Shown here: positions 37,801 to 46,834 of the stretch, piece after piece
Numbering within the stretch: position 1 is the first letter of the stretch
Layout of the letters: the number at the start of each line of letters is the position of its first letter
Source of the DNA: Liolophura sinensis
Lineage: Eukaryota; Mollusca; Polyplacophora; Chitonida; Chitonidae
DNA length: 64,000 bases
Direction: 5' to 3'
Assembly (NCBI RefSeq): GCF_032854445.1
Contig: NC_088300.1
Coordinates: 10,230,001-10,294,000, forward strand
The notes under the pieces: model-generated
What the model saw: the letters and a program-made list of their open reading frames with translations, nothing else
Told to the model about the DNA's origin: nothing
Databases searched by the model: none
Translations under genes and position numbers: made by a program

Positions 37801-40172
37801 GGTATTGGTACCTATACCGAAACGTCGCTCACTGAATAAATAGGTTGTTTCTATATATTCGTTTTGTTATGGACCATATGTATTTAATTCTATTCTAATG
37901 ATTGCAAGCTGTTTATTCAAGCATATTCTGAGAACATTATTCTGCGTAGACTGATAAAAAAATACTTCATTATTTTATTTTAAGGCCTGAAATAGGTCAA
38001 CCAGATCAGTGTAGTTTTCTCTTTGAAATCGAATTAAGAAGGTGCATAAATCTCACTGAAAGTTGCTCTTTCATATGCGAAAAGATTGAGGAGTTAGGGT
38101 ACCAATCGTTAGAGTTAACATGCTAGTATATGGTAGGGAGCTATAATTCACTGGTGATATGTACACGTCCCTGCTCATTCGCTTTCGAATATAATTGAGC
38201 CATATTATTAACGTTGTTTTGAATAAAATGTGGTCATTGTATCTGCACACATCTTAACTTTAGAATAGGTTGTTGGACATTTAACTGCTAAAGTATTATC
38301 GATGCTTAGGTATTTTGCATGGTCTTGGGACTGCTTGTGTGTTTTAGATCAGGCAAATATACATGTGTTCTTCGTCTTTTTTTTTCTTTTTTTTTTGTGC
38401 AGTAGCAGCAGTTGTTGTATTTTTAATATCTGTCATGTATACATCTGAACTTTCAACTTAATTTGACGGTATTTTACAGAAATTAATAGACCATCTACGA
38501 GTACAAGCTCATAGCTCTATTTATTCATGTGCAATGTCGGCACCTGTTGCCCAGCAAATCATCAGTGTGATGAAGATACTCATGGGGGAAGACGGCACTA
38601 CTGAAGGTAAGGATTGTCAGGCCAGGAAGTTCGGATCTTGTGCCTCTTGGGCTGAATTGCTGACCAAGTATTGTTGTATCGTCTGATACAGATCGTTTTC
38701 TGCTGCTGTATACATGCTGTATAATTACATTTCTATATGGCATAATTTCATTTGTATGAAATCACATTTATGCACATATAAATGGACGGATCCAACCCCG
38801 ATATAATCCCAAAATATGTTGCAAGGCTGTCCAGGACAGTGACGCCTTTGATGGAAGATAAAGTTTATTATTGCAAGGTTGTGTGGAAAACCATTCAGTT
38901 TGTAGGAAGATGTCAAATTTTATGCCCTTTCCATGTCTTTCTTTCTTTCTTGTGGTAACATGTAATCTTTGTTTTGTTGCAGGACAGAAGAGGATTACTC
39001 AGCTGAAGTGGAACACTCGTTATTTCCGCAGGAGGTTACAGGAGATGGGCTTTATTATCTATGGAAATAAGGACTCCCCAGTTGTGCCTTTACTGTTGTT
39101 TTTACCGGGCAAAGTCGTGTAAGTGGAACGCAAAACAGCCTGTGGGGTGTAGGTTTGCTGCTGCTGTTGTGGACAATTTTGTCTTGAAATGGGCTACTCA
39201 GGCATTCTCTATGCTATAATTTCACATTAGGTTTATATACACCTTACAACGATGTCATTCGTCTCTTGGTGGCCGAATAAAGTATCTAGATATATTTGTG
39301 TAAATGGTTTATGATGTATATGTGTGTAGTGCCACCCTGTAGCCCAGTGTCCGTTGTATTCTTGCAGAGCCTTCAGTCGGATCGCCCTGGAGAGAGGCTT
39401 AGGCATCGTGATTGTCGCATTCCCCGCGGTCCCCTTGTCGGAGTCCAGGGCCCGCTTCTGCCTGTCCTCCACCCACGACAAGGAGTCTCTAGACAGGGTA
39501 AGAGAGCTGTCATGTCATTTGGTTAACTTAGAATGGTACCTAATCAAAACACCTGTTTGGGACGTCAGTATCTCTATTGTTTGGTAACTTTTCCAGTTTG
39601 AAGTTTTACCTGCATTCCATTAGGGATCGATCTTGTGCCATCATAACATTAATAATTGACCCTGCTTTACCAGCATTCTAATAGGGGTAGATCTTGTTTT
39701 ACTGGCATTCTAATAAGAATAGATCTTGTTTTACCAGCCTTCAAATAAGGATAGAGCTTGTTTTACCGACATTCCAATAGGGAAATTACTTGTTTTACCG
39801 GCATTCCGCTAGGGATAGATCTTGTTTTACCGGCATTAGAGTAGAGATAGGTGTTTTACCACCATTTTAGTAGAGATAGATCTTGTTTTACCAATATTCC
39901 AGGAGAGAGAGAGATCACGATGTGACCTGGAATTTTAAGGCACATTTATTCTCAGGTTGTTACATGAAAAGTGTATCTGTTGTACAGAACGTTTGTACAT
40001 GTGTAATCCTTCTATGTTGTCCTTACAGGCACTCAAAATTATAGATGAAATGGGTGATCAGTTGAAAGTCAAATACTCTCAAAGGCCATTGAAGCCTCTA
40101 ACGATGGAAAAGAAGGAAGAGTTGGAAGATGGAGAAGAGAGTATAGAAAAAGCGGGTACTTTGAGAAGGTAG
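25743..40172 (+). CDS. SPTLC2: Serine palmitoyltransferase long-chain base subunit 2 (12 exons)
   Basis: Catalytic subunit of the ER-membrane enzyme that condenses L-serine with palmitoyl-CoA to 3-ketosphinganine, the first committed step of sphingolipid synthesis; the family works as a dimer with SPTLC1. Exons: 25743-25865, 31125-31280, 31441-31595, 32162-32307, 32623-32747, 34108-34201, 35430-35535, 36346-36565, 38480-38606, 38983-39118, 39368-39497, 40029-40172. All junctions are GT-AG, phases match and there is no internal stop: 553 residues, close to the 562 of the human protein. Visible: a hydrophobic segment at about 53-72; [16 protein letters not shown] with the PLP-stacking His at 246; DEAH at 327-330; TFTKSFG with the PLP lysine at 362; and the conserved C-terminal region RARFCLS. 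The start is the first ATG after an in-frame TGA at 25731; a second in-frame ATG at 25770 has a better context (AAGATGA) and would give 544 residues. No partner gene lies nearby. Confidence 0.97.
28146..28205 (+). repeat. SINE family B, tail fragment
   Basis: AATTGTTGAGTACGACGTTA followed by AACCCCAAGCACTCACTCAC and more ACTCACTC units: the last 55 bases or so of family B only, so a severe 5' truncation. Lies in SPTLC2 intron 1. Confidence 0.85.
28888..29120. repeat. Tandem repeat, 79-bp unit, three copies
   Basis: The core GCAAATGTGAACACTTAA starts near 28904, 28983 and 29062, and each unit also holds a TACATGTTYGTTTGATG stretch (the third is diverged). Lies in SPTLC2 intron 1. Confidence 0.9.
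29166..29252 (+). repeat. SINE family A, 3' fragment
   Basis: CCCCCCCGGGTTCTGTCCGG, then CGTCGCATAAGTGAAATATT and CTTGTATACGGTGTAAAGCG, a diverged family A body-tail junction. The AATAAA tail has decayed to AATGAGTTGAATAC. Confidence 0.75.
29728..29975. repeat. Tandem repeat, about 50-60-bp unit
   Basis: Four to five imperfect units, each with TGTCCATGATGCATCACGTG followed by AGAAAG and a GTGACGTCATGAGAAC stretch. Unit length varies from about 47 to 62 bases. Several units contain TGACGTCA-like words, probably just part of the unit. Lies in SPTLC2 intron 1. Confidence 0.85.
31125..31280 (+). CDS. SPTLC2: SPTLC2 exon 2 (membrane anchor)
   Basis: Residues 42-93. Starts with an acidic FEESFEETP stretch and then a hydrophobic helix [20 protein letters not shown] (53-72), the N-terminal ER-membrane segment typical of the subunit. 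Acceptor TTTTCAG, donor GAG|GTTAGT, phase 0 at both ends. Confidence 0.95.
31441..31595 (+). CDS. SPTLC2: SPTLC2 exon 3
   Basis: Residues 94-145; contains [19 protein letters not shown] and NRPVGSGAS, the conserved linker that precedes the aminotransferase-fold domain. Acceptor TTTCTGTCAG, donor TCA|GTAAGT, ends in phase 2. Confidence 0.95.
32162..32307 (+). CDS. SPTLC2: SPTLC2 exon 4
   Basis: Contains [16 protein letters not shown] and [12 protein letters not shown], the start of the PLP-dependent transferase fold. The acceptor is TCTTATAG at 32161; the more obvious TTTAACAG eight bases on would put a TAG in frame, so it is excluded. Ends in phase 1 at G|GTAGGT. Confidence 0.93.
32623..32747 (+). 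CDS. SPTLC2: SPTLC2 exon 5
   Basis: Encodes [20 protein letters not shown] and [15 protein letters not shown], conserved fold-type I region. Acceptor TTTGGTTTCAG, donor AAG|GTGAGT, ends in phase 0. Confidence 0.95.
32748..34107 (+). other. SPTLC2 intron 5 with a degenerate repeat field
   Basis: Between about 33150 and 33900 a motif like CGACAACACGACATT plus TTAACTTAAAATG recurs some six to eight times in diverged form, with at least one inverted version (GGTGTTGTCGACACTCGC near 33861). It may be a decayed satellite or non-autonomous element. Also carries a SINE B tail fragment. Confidence 0.5.
33303..33352 (+). repeat. SINE family B, tail fragment
   Basis: CGGAGTACGACGTTAAACCC and CAAGCACTCACTCACTCACT: only the tail of family B, in SPTLC2 intron 5, same orientation as the gene. 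Confidence 0.85.
34108..34201 (+). CDS. SPTLC2: SPTLC2 exon 6
   Basis: Begins [20 protein letters not shown]; His246 is expected to stack on the PLP ring, by family knowledge. Acceptor CCTTTACAG, donor G|GTAAGT, ends in phase 1. Confidence 0.95.
35165..35262 (+). repeat. SINE family A, 3' fragment
   Basis: TGCCGGGCTCTCGAGATTCC then GAAATATTCTTGAATAACAA; matches the family A body-tail with the GAGTACGGCGTAAAAC section deleted. Lies in SPTLC2 intron 6, same orientation as the gene. Confidence 0.7.
35430..35535 (+). CDS. SPTLC2: SPTLC2 exon 7
   Basis: Encodes [18 protein letters not shown] and [12 protein letters not shown]. Acceptor TTGTCACAG, donor ATAG|GTCAGT, ends in phase 2. Confidence 0.95.
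36346..36565 (+). CDS. SPTLC2: SPTLC2 exon 8 (catalytic core)
   Basis: Residues 302-375, the most conserved part: [29 protein letters not shown] (Asp327 expected to pair with the PLP ring nitrogen) and [16 protein letters not shown] with Schiff-base Lys362. Acceptor CTTTTTGTAG, donor AAG|GTATAT. Confidence 0.97.
36775..37646. mobile_element. Candidate TIR element in SPTLC2 intron 8
   Basis: TTTATCCCATAAATG at 36775-36789 and its exact reverse complement CATTTATGGGATAAA at 37632-37646 bound an 872-base block. Inside are a short hairpin (GCATATC-GTTTT-GATATGC) near 36817-36835, a small protein-like reading frame with one frame break, and a C run near 37594-37613. No clear target-site duplication: the left flank ends AACAACT, the right begins TAGCATAT. 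No transposase is present, so it would be non-autonomous. The terminal match is only 15 bases and could be chance; the combination with a coding-like interior is what makes it notable. Confidence 0.4.
36950..37217 (+). pseudogene. Small broken reading frame, about 90 codons, inside the TIR element
   Basis: ATG at 36950 in good context (AACATGG) opens a frame beginning [18 protein letters not shown], with alternating strand-like pattern and a glycine-rich turn, reminiscent of a small SH3/Tudor-type barrel (shape only, no family assigned). The frame keeps sense to about 37110 and runs to a stop at 37153. In the neighbouring frame from about 37120 to a TAG at 37215-37217 there is a second protein-like stretch with a basic PKRRR motif (a possible nuclear signal) and a serine/glutamate-rich end. 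A single indel between 37105 and 37125 would explain both. Could be a transposon accessory protein, or a chance pair of frames. Confidence 0.35.
37739..37839. repeat. 101-bp near-perfect palindrome (46-bp arms)
   Basis: Left arm 37739-37784 and right arm 37794-37839 are reverse complements with three mismatches in 46 positions, around a 9-base loop. The arms begin TTATTCGGTGAGCGACG and include ATACCGTTATCA at the loop side. Both arm ends are TTATT/AATAA. Consistent with a tiny fold-back or MITE-like element in SPTLC2 intron 8; RNA from either strand would form a long hairpin. Confidence 0.92.
38480..38606 (+). CDS. SPTLC2: SPTLC2 exon 9
   Basis: Encodes [20 protein letters not shown] and [19 protein letters not shown], the segment after the catalytic lysine. 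Acceptor ATTTTACAG, donor G|GTAAGG, ends in phase 1. Confidence 0.95.
38983..39118 (+). CDS. SPTLC2: SPTLC2 exon 10
   Basis: Encodes [20 protein letters not shown] and [15 protein letters not shown], strongly conserved in the family. Acceptor TTTTGTTGCAG, donor CGT|GTAAGT, ends in phase 2. Confidence 0.96.
39368..39497 (+). CDS. SPTLC2: SPTLC2 exon 11
   Basis: Encodes [20 protein letters not shown] and [20 protein letters not shown], the C-terminal substrate-domain core. Acceptor TTCTTGCAG, donor AGG|GTAAGA, ends in phase 0. More GC-rich than its flanks, as expected for coding sequence here. Confidence 0.96.
39602..39912. repeat. Tandem repeat in SPTLC2 intron 11, about 32-bp unit
   Basis: About nine imperfect units of the type GATCTTGTTTTACCGGCATT + CCAATAGGGATA fill most of the 531-base intron. 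Unit length varies between 28 and 36 bases. Not a CRISPR: there are no unique spacers. Confidence 0.92.
40029..40172 (+). CDS. SPTLC2: SPTLC2 exon 12 (last coding exon)
   Basis: Encodes [20 protein letters not shown] and then a Glu/Lys-rich tail ([16 protein letters not shown]) before TAG at 40170-40172. The acidic end resembles the acidic end of the human protein. Acceptor TTGTCCTTACAG. Confidence 0.93.
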   Translation, partial: ALKIIDEMGDQLKVKYSQRPLKPLTMEKKEELEDGEESIEKAGTLRR

Positions 40173-40317
40173 ATGTCTACAACAACAACAACAGAGAAAA
40201 CGGCGTGAGAATATTCCCACAATATCTCTTGCGCAGATTACTTCACTTTGACACTGACTTGTAGTATTCTGTAGAAGAGATTAACAAACGTGATTTATAA
40301 TGAATACTTCTGACTTC

Positions 40318-40323
40318 AATAAA
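40318..40323 (+). terminator. Candidate polyadenylation signal for SPTLC2
   Basis: AATAAA 146 bases after the stop codon, the first such hexamer downstream. No GT-rich downstream element was clearly identified, so use is unproven. Confidence 0.4.
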
Positions 40324-40366
40324 TCGATACGTGGCATGAATGACCATCATAATTCAACTCTCAAGG

Positions 40367-40428
40367 CAGAGGGACTAGTTACACTAGACTTAGGAGAAAG
40401 GTGCCACAGAAAACCAAAGAATTCTACA
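40367..40428. repeat. 62-bp direct repeat, copy 1
   Basis: CAGAGGGACTAGTTACACTA through GAATTCTACAC is repeated with a few changes at 40911-40972, 544 bases downstream. A 125-codon frame (40300-40677) overlaps this copy but has no recognisable domain. Confidence 0.9.
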
Positions 40429-40788
40429 CACTTGCTTGTAAAACAAATCCCAAAATCTTTGTCCCGTTATTTAACGGAATTTATACCAGCGTTTCTCACT
40501 ACGTACACATGCATATGGACAATAATACTGACAGCTCGGATTAAATGTTTACAGACATATCACAGCCTACAAAGTATCTTGCTGACATGCGATAGTAGAA
40601 GGATCAAGTCAGTGTACCTACCCTTAGTTCTAAAACATTGGAACACAAATGTGATTTTTAACAGTGCTAAACGATGATCTATGAAGTGTAACTTTTATGG
40701 CAGAAGTTGTTACAAAAAAAAAAAACATAAACATGAAAACAAATACCTAGTGCACCTATGTGAACTTATTTCCTCTTTCGTTTTCCAG

Positions 40789-40837
40789 GTCGCTAGCATT
40801 GACAGGCAACCGCATAGGACAAGAGGCGATGGGTTAG
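40789..40837 (+). CDS. SPTLC2: Possible alternative SPTLC2 last exon
   Basis: A strong acceptor (TCCTCTTTCGTTTTCCAG) at 40771-40788 is followed by a short frame ending in TAG at 40835-40837. If exon 12 were spliced at AGAAG|GTAGAT (40168), just before its own stop, the joined frame would stay open and end in QEAMG. The donor is weak (A at position +5), so this is a minor isoform at best, or chance. Confidence 0.25.
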
Positions 40838-40910
40838 GTAATTTTCCTTGTTGAGACTGGTGCATTTTATTGTATTGACACTAGAAGCGGATTTAGGGTG
40901 GCCAACAAGA

Positions 40911-40972
40911 CAGAGGGACTAGTAACTCTAGACTTAGGAGAAAGGTGCCACAGAAAACCAAAGAATTCTACA
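40911..40972. repeat. 62-bp direct repeat, copy 2
   Basis: CAGAGGGACTAGTAACTCTA through GAATTCTACATC, differing from copy 1 at only a few positions. The two copies bracket the possible alternative last exon. Confidence 0.9.
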
Positions 40973-41928
40973 TCCTGAGAAATGTTGGCAAATTCCATCA
41001 AAATATCGGACCTAGTGGGTTGGCCTAGAAGAACGACGGTTTTCCAGTCCTTTATGGGAACGGCTGTATATACCAATTATTTGTCTACGTTATCTGGACG
41101 CATCCGTAAACACGGGCCTCGACCGACATAGAACAACTTTTCAAGTGTGAATAGTACCAGTTTTGTTTTCTTGTTCGATGAACAGCAGTGCTTTTGGAAT
41201 CGAAATGGAACTTTTAACTTAGTTTGGATGAACTCCTTACGAGTGGATGTTCGTGTCTTGGTCTTTTCTCAATGTCACCTAATCCACTTCTGTACAAAAG
41301 AAAAGAAATACTCGGATCGCTTGACTTCCCTTTTCCACGTGCTCATGCTGTTCTTGTTCTTATACTGTCCATGTATATAGGACAACTTTGGGGGAGGAGA
41401 TTTTCCTCTTTTGACGAAGACATAGATTGGTATGGTAAAGAAGACAAGCGGTTGTACTTACAGAAGTTCTTCCCTTTGTGGATGTGGTTAACCTTTCCTC
41501 AAATGATCTGAACCACCAGTATCTCGTTCTTTTTATAAATTATTGCGTAGCGTGAAAACTTCTCACGAGGTGGTTATAATAAGCAGCAATCCCCTTGCAC
41601 GTTCCGGATTACGCATGAGGTAGAATTGTCTGCCCTGTATATACGTATGTGTGGGGGAAAGTCTTATGTTCGTAGCCATTGCACACATGTTAGTGCTTGT
41701 ATATAAGTGTGTGTAGGTCTTATGGGAAGGAAAACTTGTATGCGTGTGCTTTAGGCTATAGTAGTTGACAGCGTATATGGTTGAGTGAGCTTTGTGGTCA
41801 TACTGCGTCTGTGTTAGTCTGCAGACTGAGCACGCGTTGTCTCAGACAAGTCGTAGGCCAGGCTGGACTCGCATTAATCCTCTCCATTACAATTACAGGC
41901 AGTCCAAAACAGTCTCAGATCAACGATT

Positions 41929-41998
<70 letters not shown>

Positions 41999-43517
41999 AC
42001 TTCACTGTAAAAGACTGTAAAAGAGTGTAAATGTGTTAGTTATGGTGTGCGCAAGAAGAAAATGAAAGTTTGTGCTGATATTTCAAAATACTGTAGCTTG
42101 TACGTAAAAAAAAAAATACTCTGCAGTAAAAATTGTTTGTATATAAAGATCCCACCTGTCAAAATTGTGTTAGTTACTGGTTTTATTATCTGAACAGCAC
42201 GGGAAAAATAATTTTGGACTTTGGCGTGGTTCTGGTTTTCTTGACTATCATGTGAACAGAGGTTGCCTGTCCGAGCCAGCTGAAGCCACTCTACGCAGAT
42301 TTTGCTGCACCCTGGCACAGAGTGATACAAAGTTTGGTCTCTACAAATTTTAAGACAGACATCTCGGCTGGCCACTGTGGTAATTATATACACGTAGATG
42401 TCAGGATTGTGAAAGTATCCTCGATGGCGTATATGTCTAAATCTAGAGGATAAGGTGACTATGACTTTGCACTAGTATGTCTGTACTTATTTCAAAGGTA
42501 AACACAGGCTGCTTTCGACAGATTGGTTTCAATCTGTTTACCCAGTAATACGTCACACTTCCTGTGTAGTTGTCGTGGTGAACAGACAATTTTTGTGAAA
42601 TTGTTCTCGAAAGCAGTGATGTAGTACGTAACCATTACAGCGTCAGACTTCACCTGACTTGACATCCTTAGGTGGATTAGGGTAAAGTTGCTCCGTGTAG
42701 GAGGTGATTGGTGAATGGAATTGGCACGGGCACGGTGCAGTACTTCATTTCTTCTCGTACATGATATAGGGATAACTTCAGTATTTATGTCGTACTTTAA
42801 TGACTCAGAGCTCCGTGTGTGTTGTTTTCGTGGATGTGTTCCTAAGGCATCAAATTTTCGCAATTCAAACTTTGCTGACTTGCATTTGAACACGCGAGTG
42901 TGGTAAATGTTAAGTAATCCTCAAGTGAAATCCAATCGAGAGTATCGCGAGTCTCAGAAAATGATCTTAAATGCTTTTAAGTTAAATGAAGATATTTCTT
43001 TTGCAGTTTCCTACAAGGAATCGAGGACTTATATCGACGTATATATATATAGCCAATTTATATATCGGTGTGTATGTTTATACATTGTATGCTCTCAGTA
43101 TTCAAGAATTTCCCAGCTGAATCAGTCTCTTAAATTATGTAAATGACATTTTTTTTAATTTAAGGTTTTCGTTATTTTGTTCGTTCTTTTAGACGTCTAT
43201 CGGTTGATTTTTTTGTTGTGTAAAATTGTTAATGTTGTTGGCAATGTTTGCAATAAATGTACATACATGAATTCTTCGGTACAAGAACAATATTGTGTTG
43301 TCTTAGTTCCTAACCATAAAACATTCATTTTGAGTGGAGTTCAACACATGGCTGACAAGCCCATATTTCAAACATTTTCCACTCGTTGTTTGTTCAGCAT
43401 TAGTTGTACTTCAATGGATTCTGGAAACGTCATGCCCTTTGCATTTGACCGTGAGGACACGGTCATGTCTTAAGCCAGATGATGTCTGTTCAAACCTTCC
43501 TTCTCATCTTTAGGAAT
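40973..43517. other. Non-coding stretch downstream of SPTLC2
   Basis: No gene recognised. Overlapping frames at 41147-41511 (+), 42040-42393 (-) and 42492-42893 (-) have no domain that I can name. Contains the microsatellite at 41929-41996. Confidence 0.5.
41929..41996. repeat. Compound microsatellite (TG)n(TA)n
   Basis: About 12 TG dinucleotides followed by about 21 TA dinucleotides. Confidence 0.97.
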
Positions 43518-43852
43518 TAATATTTGGGGTTTAACGTCGTACTTAACAAATTTTCAGTCATGATGACGAGGAGTCATTGGGTATGCCTACATACACTGCG
43601 TCTTCTTGTGGCAGGGCAAGGCCGCCAAAGTGCTAAGGTATCATGCCGAAGACCCAGTTACATTATACTCACACCGGGTCAACCAGTCCTGTTTCCTCCC
43701 TTTCCTTACTTCTCAGTGCTGAGCGCCAAGCGACGCAGCAGCAATTACCATTTTTGAAGTCTTTTTGGCATGGCTCGACCAGGGTTTGATCCCTGATCTC
43801 CAGACTTCGAAGCCGAACCTCTTGTACCATTAGGTCACCGAAGCTGTCCCGC
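43518..43852 (-). repeat. SINE family B, near-complete, subfamily B2
   Basis: Tail end at 43523 (TTTGGGGTTTAACGTCGTAC), 3' domain with TTAACAAATTTTCAGTCATG, a body with CATGCCGAAGACCCAGTTAC and GGGTCAACCAGTCCTG, and a tRNA-derived head. Read on the minus strand the head has an A-box-like TGACCTAATGG and a B-box-like GGGATCAAACCCTGG. Confidence 0.9.
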
Positions 43853-43958
43853 CTTTTAGGAAACATTTTGTCCGTTTACCCTCCCTAACTATGCATTCCC
43901 ATCGACAGGAATTGCAACATGAATTAATTCTTGCTTATTTTGTGTTGTTTATCACACG

Positions 43959-44122
43959 ACCAGTTTCCCTCCTTTCGAAGTATTTTCCTTTTATATTTCG
44001 TGTTCGGGCTATAACTCCAACTGTTTTGTGTTGGAGTTTTAATTTTTGGTGGTTATCTTCATACACACATGATGATGTGTCGCGACTAACATTTGTCAAT
44101 TCATTTCAGAGGTTGTCATGGT
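43959..44122. repeat. Dispersed repeat R1, copy 1
   Basis: CCAGTTTCCCT at the left end, then TTTCGTGTTCGGGCTATAAC, AACTGTTTTGTG, a TTTTAATTTTTGGTGG block, GATGATGTGTCGC and GGTTGTCATGG. Shares these landmarks in order with copies at 46835-46992 and 46989-47107. Family unknown; no ORF. Confidence 0.75.
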
Positions 44123-44858
44123 TATTGTAAAAGCTGCTGCAAAGCACCTTAGAATTTCACACCCAAGCTGGGGATAATGATAAATGAATCGATCGATCAA
44201 ATCAGTCAAATTCCCATGATGATCCAATGGCCACCGATGAATGAATTAAAGAACAAGTTCAATTGAAGTTCAAATATATATTGAAGGAGACATTAAATCT
44301 TCTTACAAAGTGATATAGGTGCAGCAGTGCTATGAGATGAATGGCTTAGTTAACCCACAGTTCAGCCATGGGGAGATAGCACATAGAAATTCAGGTATGC
44401 TTGTTTAAGGTATATACAATTGCATACTACTGTAATTCCGTATACATGTAAATGTGGTACTGTACATACAGTATTATATATATCCCAGGTAAAGTCCAAC
44501 ATAGTATAAACAATGTAAGCACCTTTATTGTTATTCCGAGGTGTTAACGGGAAGCCATTCTGATTCTATCTGACAAATAGGGTGGTGGGGGGAGATAAAT
44601 TTGTAATGGCGTTTCCCCATCCAAGTTGAATGATGCACGCCAATAACGGAACGCTGAATAAATTATTTTCCCAAGAGAACTAAGCCTTTACACAGCTGTC
44701 GTAAAGAACACCGATGGTATAAGGATACACGCGTGGACAGTAAAGAGGGGGAATGTTAACACACTGAGTCCACAGAAGATGCTAGGCTTTGACCCTTGAC
44801 AATTTACGCATGTTCAAACAACGATAGATAACATTTCAAGACATGCTTGGGTACACCG
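44123..44858. other. Non-coding stretch
   Basis: No gene or clear repeat recognised. Confidence 0.5.
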
Positions 44859-45857
44859 TTAAGTACACATGTTAGGTGTTAGAATCTGTAGCAGCGAGTG
44901 AAAAAATTGGCAACAGCCTGAAAAACTTTGTTGTGATTTCTCACCGGTTTTAAAACTGTCTTCTGACGGGTTCATAAGACCCACACGAGTTAATTCTGCG
45001 TAAAATACGCGCCTGGCGTCAATATGACGTCTACAACGAAAAAGAACATGCGCAACAGTATGTTCTACAAAACATTCCTCACAATGATCCGTGTCATGGA
45101 GATTGATTTTATGCAAATAGCTGTTTGTTTTAATGTGACAAGACAAGAGTCTAAATACGAGTATTTCGTCACAGCGACAGTTGAGAGAGAGATTGTAGCT
45201 TACAGAGATTTGAGGGTTGTGAGAGTAAAAGAATCTTCCTGTAACAGAGTTATCCCATTCATTTTGCCATACTTGTATAAATTTCGGTTTGACATAACTA
45301 ATAGCTTCTTGTACAGACAACGGGATGGTGTGGGATATATTGAGTAGATCAAGGGCCTTTTTGGCCAGTTTTTAGGCCAACTCATTTCCGTCAACACCAA
45401 TGTGGGCCTGCACCCATTCAAACGCCACAGATACACCTTGATAGCCCAATATAGTACAGATATACAGTATTTCATACACAAGCGCTGCCGACTTATTCCA
45501 AATAAAGTTACCAAGTGCCTGTAAAGAACTTAAGGAGTCTGTGAAAATAACAGCCCTAATCGGTCTTAACTCGAGTAGATAGTTAAGAGCTCTCAAGATT
45601 GCGGTAAGCTCTGCCGTGAACACGGAAACATAACCTGACAAGCGGAAAGATTTTTCATACCTTATTTCTGGAATACACACTGATACGCCCACTTTGGTAA
45701 TGTCGGGGCATTTGGAAGCGTCGGTAAATATTTGTAAGTACTCGTTCCAGTTTGATTTAATATAGTCCTTGACACAACAACGATACATTACTGCATCTGA
45801 CAAATATACATCTCGGCCAGTATTTATAGATGTGCAAGATATGTCACGTGACAGCGG
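44859..45857 (-). pseudogene. LINE remnant: RNase H domain and C-terminal zinc-knuckle-like region
   Basis: On the minus strand a frame begins near 45857 (after an in-frame TGA) and runs to 44859, interrupted by one TAA at 45372-45374. The upstream part is an RNase H-like domain: TDASK, FTAELTAILRALNYL and FTDSLSSLQAL carry the usual D-E-D residues, and WVQAHIGVDGNELA is the family's H-GN-A motif. The part after the stop has a Cys/His cluster (CEECFVEHTVAHVLFRC) typical of the C-terminus of I/Jockey-type non-LTR retrotransposons. The reverse transcriptase and endonuclease are absent upstream, so this is a 5'-truncated, dead copy. No poly(A) tail or target duplication was identified. Confidence 0.8.
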
Positions 45858-46834
45858 TCAACCAATCAACGTTTGGTGCAATCATGATGAACTTGGCAAC
45901 GCAAGAACTACTTATATAAACAATGACAAATTCTAGGAATATGGGAAGACACAGGGTGAATCTTCCTGCGGTGCAAAGGGACTTTCTTTACTAGGATCAA
46001 AGTACCCTGATAACATAGGGTTGCACCTTTTGTTTGGCTTCACATTTCCACTCCATAGTACATCAATCCATAGCCACAGAACAGCGTAGTGATATCGAAT
46101 ACTCCGATCGTCTAATGACACTTCAATAATTAATACAAGATTAAAACAGTAACTATGGTTAGTTAATAATATACACACACAGTCAAAACGCTATTTCAGT
46201 GCTGTTGTACACATGTAATAAATCTACTTTGATAGGAAGCACTTGATGACCTGTTTGAATGTTCCCGCTACCCAAAAGACCGCGCAACTTCCAAAAATGG
46301 TGTTCCTACGCAAAGTTAGTACCTAGCTTTATCTGCATGAAATACAATGAAATATGCTCAGACAATAACAACCAAAATTACATTGTGTTATCGAGCATAA
46401 ACAAGAAGATTAAAAGTCAGTAAAATGTCAGTAGATGGCTGAAATACTTTACAAGTCTAGTCACATAACAAGCAGGGTTGGCGAAGGAAAACATGGCTGC
46501 CGAAACATTTACAAAAGGTCTTATATGGATTACTGGTACACAGAGGCAAATGCATGGGTTAATACGTGTGTCACAGCATTATGTGGATTCCAGGTAAGTT
46601 CAGTAAGTTATACGGTAAATTCCTTGCCGATATAGGAGGCTATACCCTGCAGCAAAAGGTAAGGAAAAGAACATCTTAATAAACACATCTTCAGTACAGG
46701 TGATGTCAACATTGGCAGTGAAATAGCTATGCCTGCATGCATTTAGGTACATTCGTGGTTCACAACAGCAATATAAAAATACATTTCACCATCCCATCCC
46801 AACCTAGAATTATACTTTACATTATCATATTGCC
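45858..46834. other. Non-coding stretch
   Basis: No gene recognised; short frames at 45933-46178 (-) and 46435-46635 (+) lack support. Confidence 0.5.

Noticed and set aside
39602-39912. CRISPR-like regular repeats
   Set aside because: No unique spacers, eukaryotic intron, units diverge gradually: a minisatellite. The same applies to the arrays at 14.2 kb and 28.9 kb.
40300-40677. 125-codon ORF downstream of SPTLC2
   Set aside because: No recognisable domain, overlaps the 62-bp duplication and the likely 3' UTR.
41781-42020. Two plus-strand ORFs of 72 and 79 codons
   Set aside because: Half of each is microsatellite (TG)n(TA)n translated as VCVCV/IYIYI.
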